Assembly (NCBI GenBank): GCA_023145185.1
Contig: JAGLEG010000254.1
Coordinates: 1-6,532, forward strand
Direction: 5' to 3'
Length of the DNA stretch: 6,532 nt
Origin: Thermoplasmata archaeon
GTDB taxonomy: Archaea > Thermoplasmatota > Penumbrarchaeia > Penumbrarchaeales > Penumbrarchaeaceae
The notes under the pieces are model-generated. The model did not search any database. It saw only the letters and a list, made by a program, of their open reading frames with translations, and had not been told where the DNA came from. The position numbers and the translations under genes were made by a program. This document shows positions 6,347 through 6,532 of this stretch, piece by piece. How positions within the stretch are numbered: position 1 is the stretch's first letter; each line of letters starts with the position of its first letter.

Positions 6347-6361
6347 CAGTATACCATACTG
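6347..6361. repeat. Perfect inverted repeat CAGTAT-N3-ATACTG with an extra half-site
   Basis: CAGTAT and ATACTG are exact reverse complements separated by ACC. A further direct copy of the left arm with flanks, ATCAGTATA, occurs at 6379-6387, 34 bases after its counterpart at 6345-6353. The symmetry is plain in the sequence. Use as an operator is inference; it lies about 180 bases upstream of the MEMO-like start, so it may instead serve a gene beyond the right edge. Confidence 0.4.
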
Positions 6362-6404
6362 GTTTGAGATACATATTGATCAGTATAATGAGATGCAATA
6401 TATT

Positions 6405-6416
6405 GGAGCGCGCTCC
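6405..6416. repeat. Perfect 12-bp palindrome GGAGCGCGCTCC
   Basis: The sequence equals its own reverse complement and stands out as a GC island in an A+T-rich spacer. It could be a protein-binding site or, in RNA, a 4-bp stem with a CGCG loop. No function can be assigned. Confidence 0.4.
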
Positions 6417-6532
6417 GGAAGGGGTTAAGCTTTCTCGGTTTTGGATCTCTCATATGGCCCTATTCTCCCTTTCATGCATTCTTCCCGGCTGTTCTTTCCT
6501 CTTCCTCACACATACATCCCAACTGGCATAAG

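Larger units (their letters stand above)
6173..6532. other. A+T-rich intergenic region without a convincing gene
   Basis: This stretch has markedly lower G+C than the coding part of the window. I see no supported gene or tRNA. The left 40 bases carry the likely promoter of the MEMO-like gene. Bases 6300-6400 are very A+T-rich with repeated CATAT/ACATA/CAGTATA words. Bases 6405-6442 form a short GC-rich island with a palindrome and a hairpin. Bases 6460-6510 are pyrimidine-rich on the plus strand, hence purine-rich on the minus strand, as expected if a minus-strand gene ended nearby, but the open frames there are too short to call. Confidence 0.6.

Noticed and set aside
6388..6531. 47-codon plus-strand frame with a hydrophobic C-terminal half
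   Set aside because: It has no ribosome binding site. Its codons (CGC, CGG, TCT, CTT) are unlike the AGG-rich neighbours, and it crosses the palindrome and hairpin. Probably chance.
6450..6532. Possible 3' end of a minus-strand gene entering from the right
   Set aside because: One frame stays open to the edge and ends in TGA at 6450-6452, with AGG arginine codons, but about 26 codons with no motif are not enough to call. A second frame is open for a similar length.

Overview
The window is most likely archaeal. Arginine is written mostly as AGG and isoleucine often as ATA. Genes are packed with one-base TGATG overlaps, the start-site purine tracts match an archaeal anti-Shine-Dalgarno (GAGGTG, AGGTGATC), and one divergent start has an archaeal-style TATA element. 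The style fits Thermoplasmatota (Methanomassiliicoccales or relatives of the Thermoplasmatales), but I infer that lineage from style and gene content and cannot prove it from this sequence.

Bases 2-5363 hold one tight plus-strand operon for a membrane-bound oxidoreductase of the complex I / group 4 [NiFe] hydrogenase superfamily. The order is antiporter subunit (NuoL/M/N-like, cut by the left edge), NuoH-like, NuoB-like, NuoC-like, NuoD-like and NuoI-like. This L-H-B-C-D-I order is that of the six-gene Ech hydrogenase operon (echABCDEF). The NuoC-like and NuoD-like proteins, however, read more like complex I / Fpo subunits. The key oddity is the NuoD-like subunit. Its only two cysteines, C67 and C362, sit where the first cysteine of each [NiFe]-binding CxxC pair would be, and both second (bridging) cysteines are aspartate (CxxD twice). 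The protein ends at the complex I-like ...DIDR terminus, with no peptide for a maturation protease to remove. The NuoB-like subunit keeps a hydrogenase-like CxxC. The complex is therefore probably neither a hydrogenase nor a canonical quinone reductase, and resembles the 'energy-converting hydrogenase related' (Ehr) or Mbx/Mbs class. Electrons probably enter through the two [4Fe-4S] clusters of the NuoI-like subunit, perhaps from ferredoxin, and pass to the NuoB-like cluster. Redox energy would drive ion pumping through the H and antiporter subunits. The acceptor is unknown.

Bases 5375-6172 (minus strand) encode a divergent MEMO-family protein. It converges on the operon with only 11 bases between the stop codons. 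Its likely T-rich terminator lies on the antisense strand of the lysine-rich 3' end of the NuoI-like gene.

Bases 6173-6532 are an A+T-rich spacer with no convincing gene. It holds a candidate TATA box for the MEMO-like gene, a perfect 6-bp inverted repeat with a further copy of its half-site, a 12-bp GC palindrome, and a hairpin followed by TTTT of unknown meaning.
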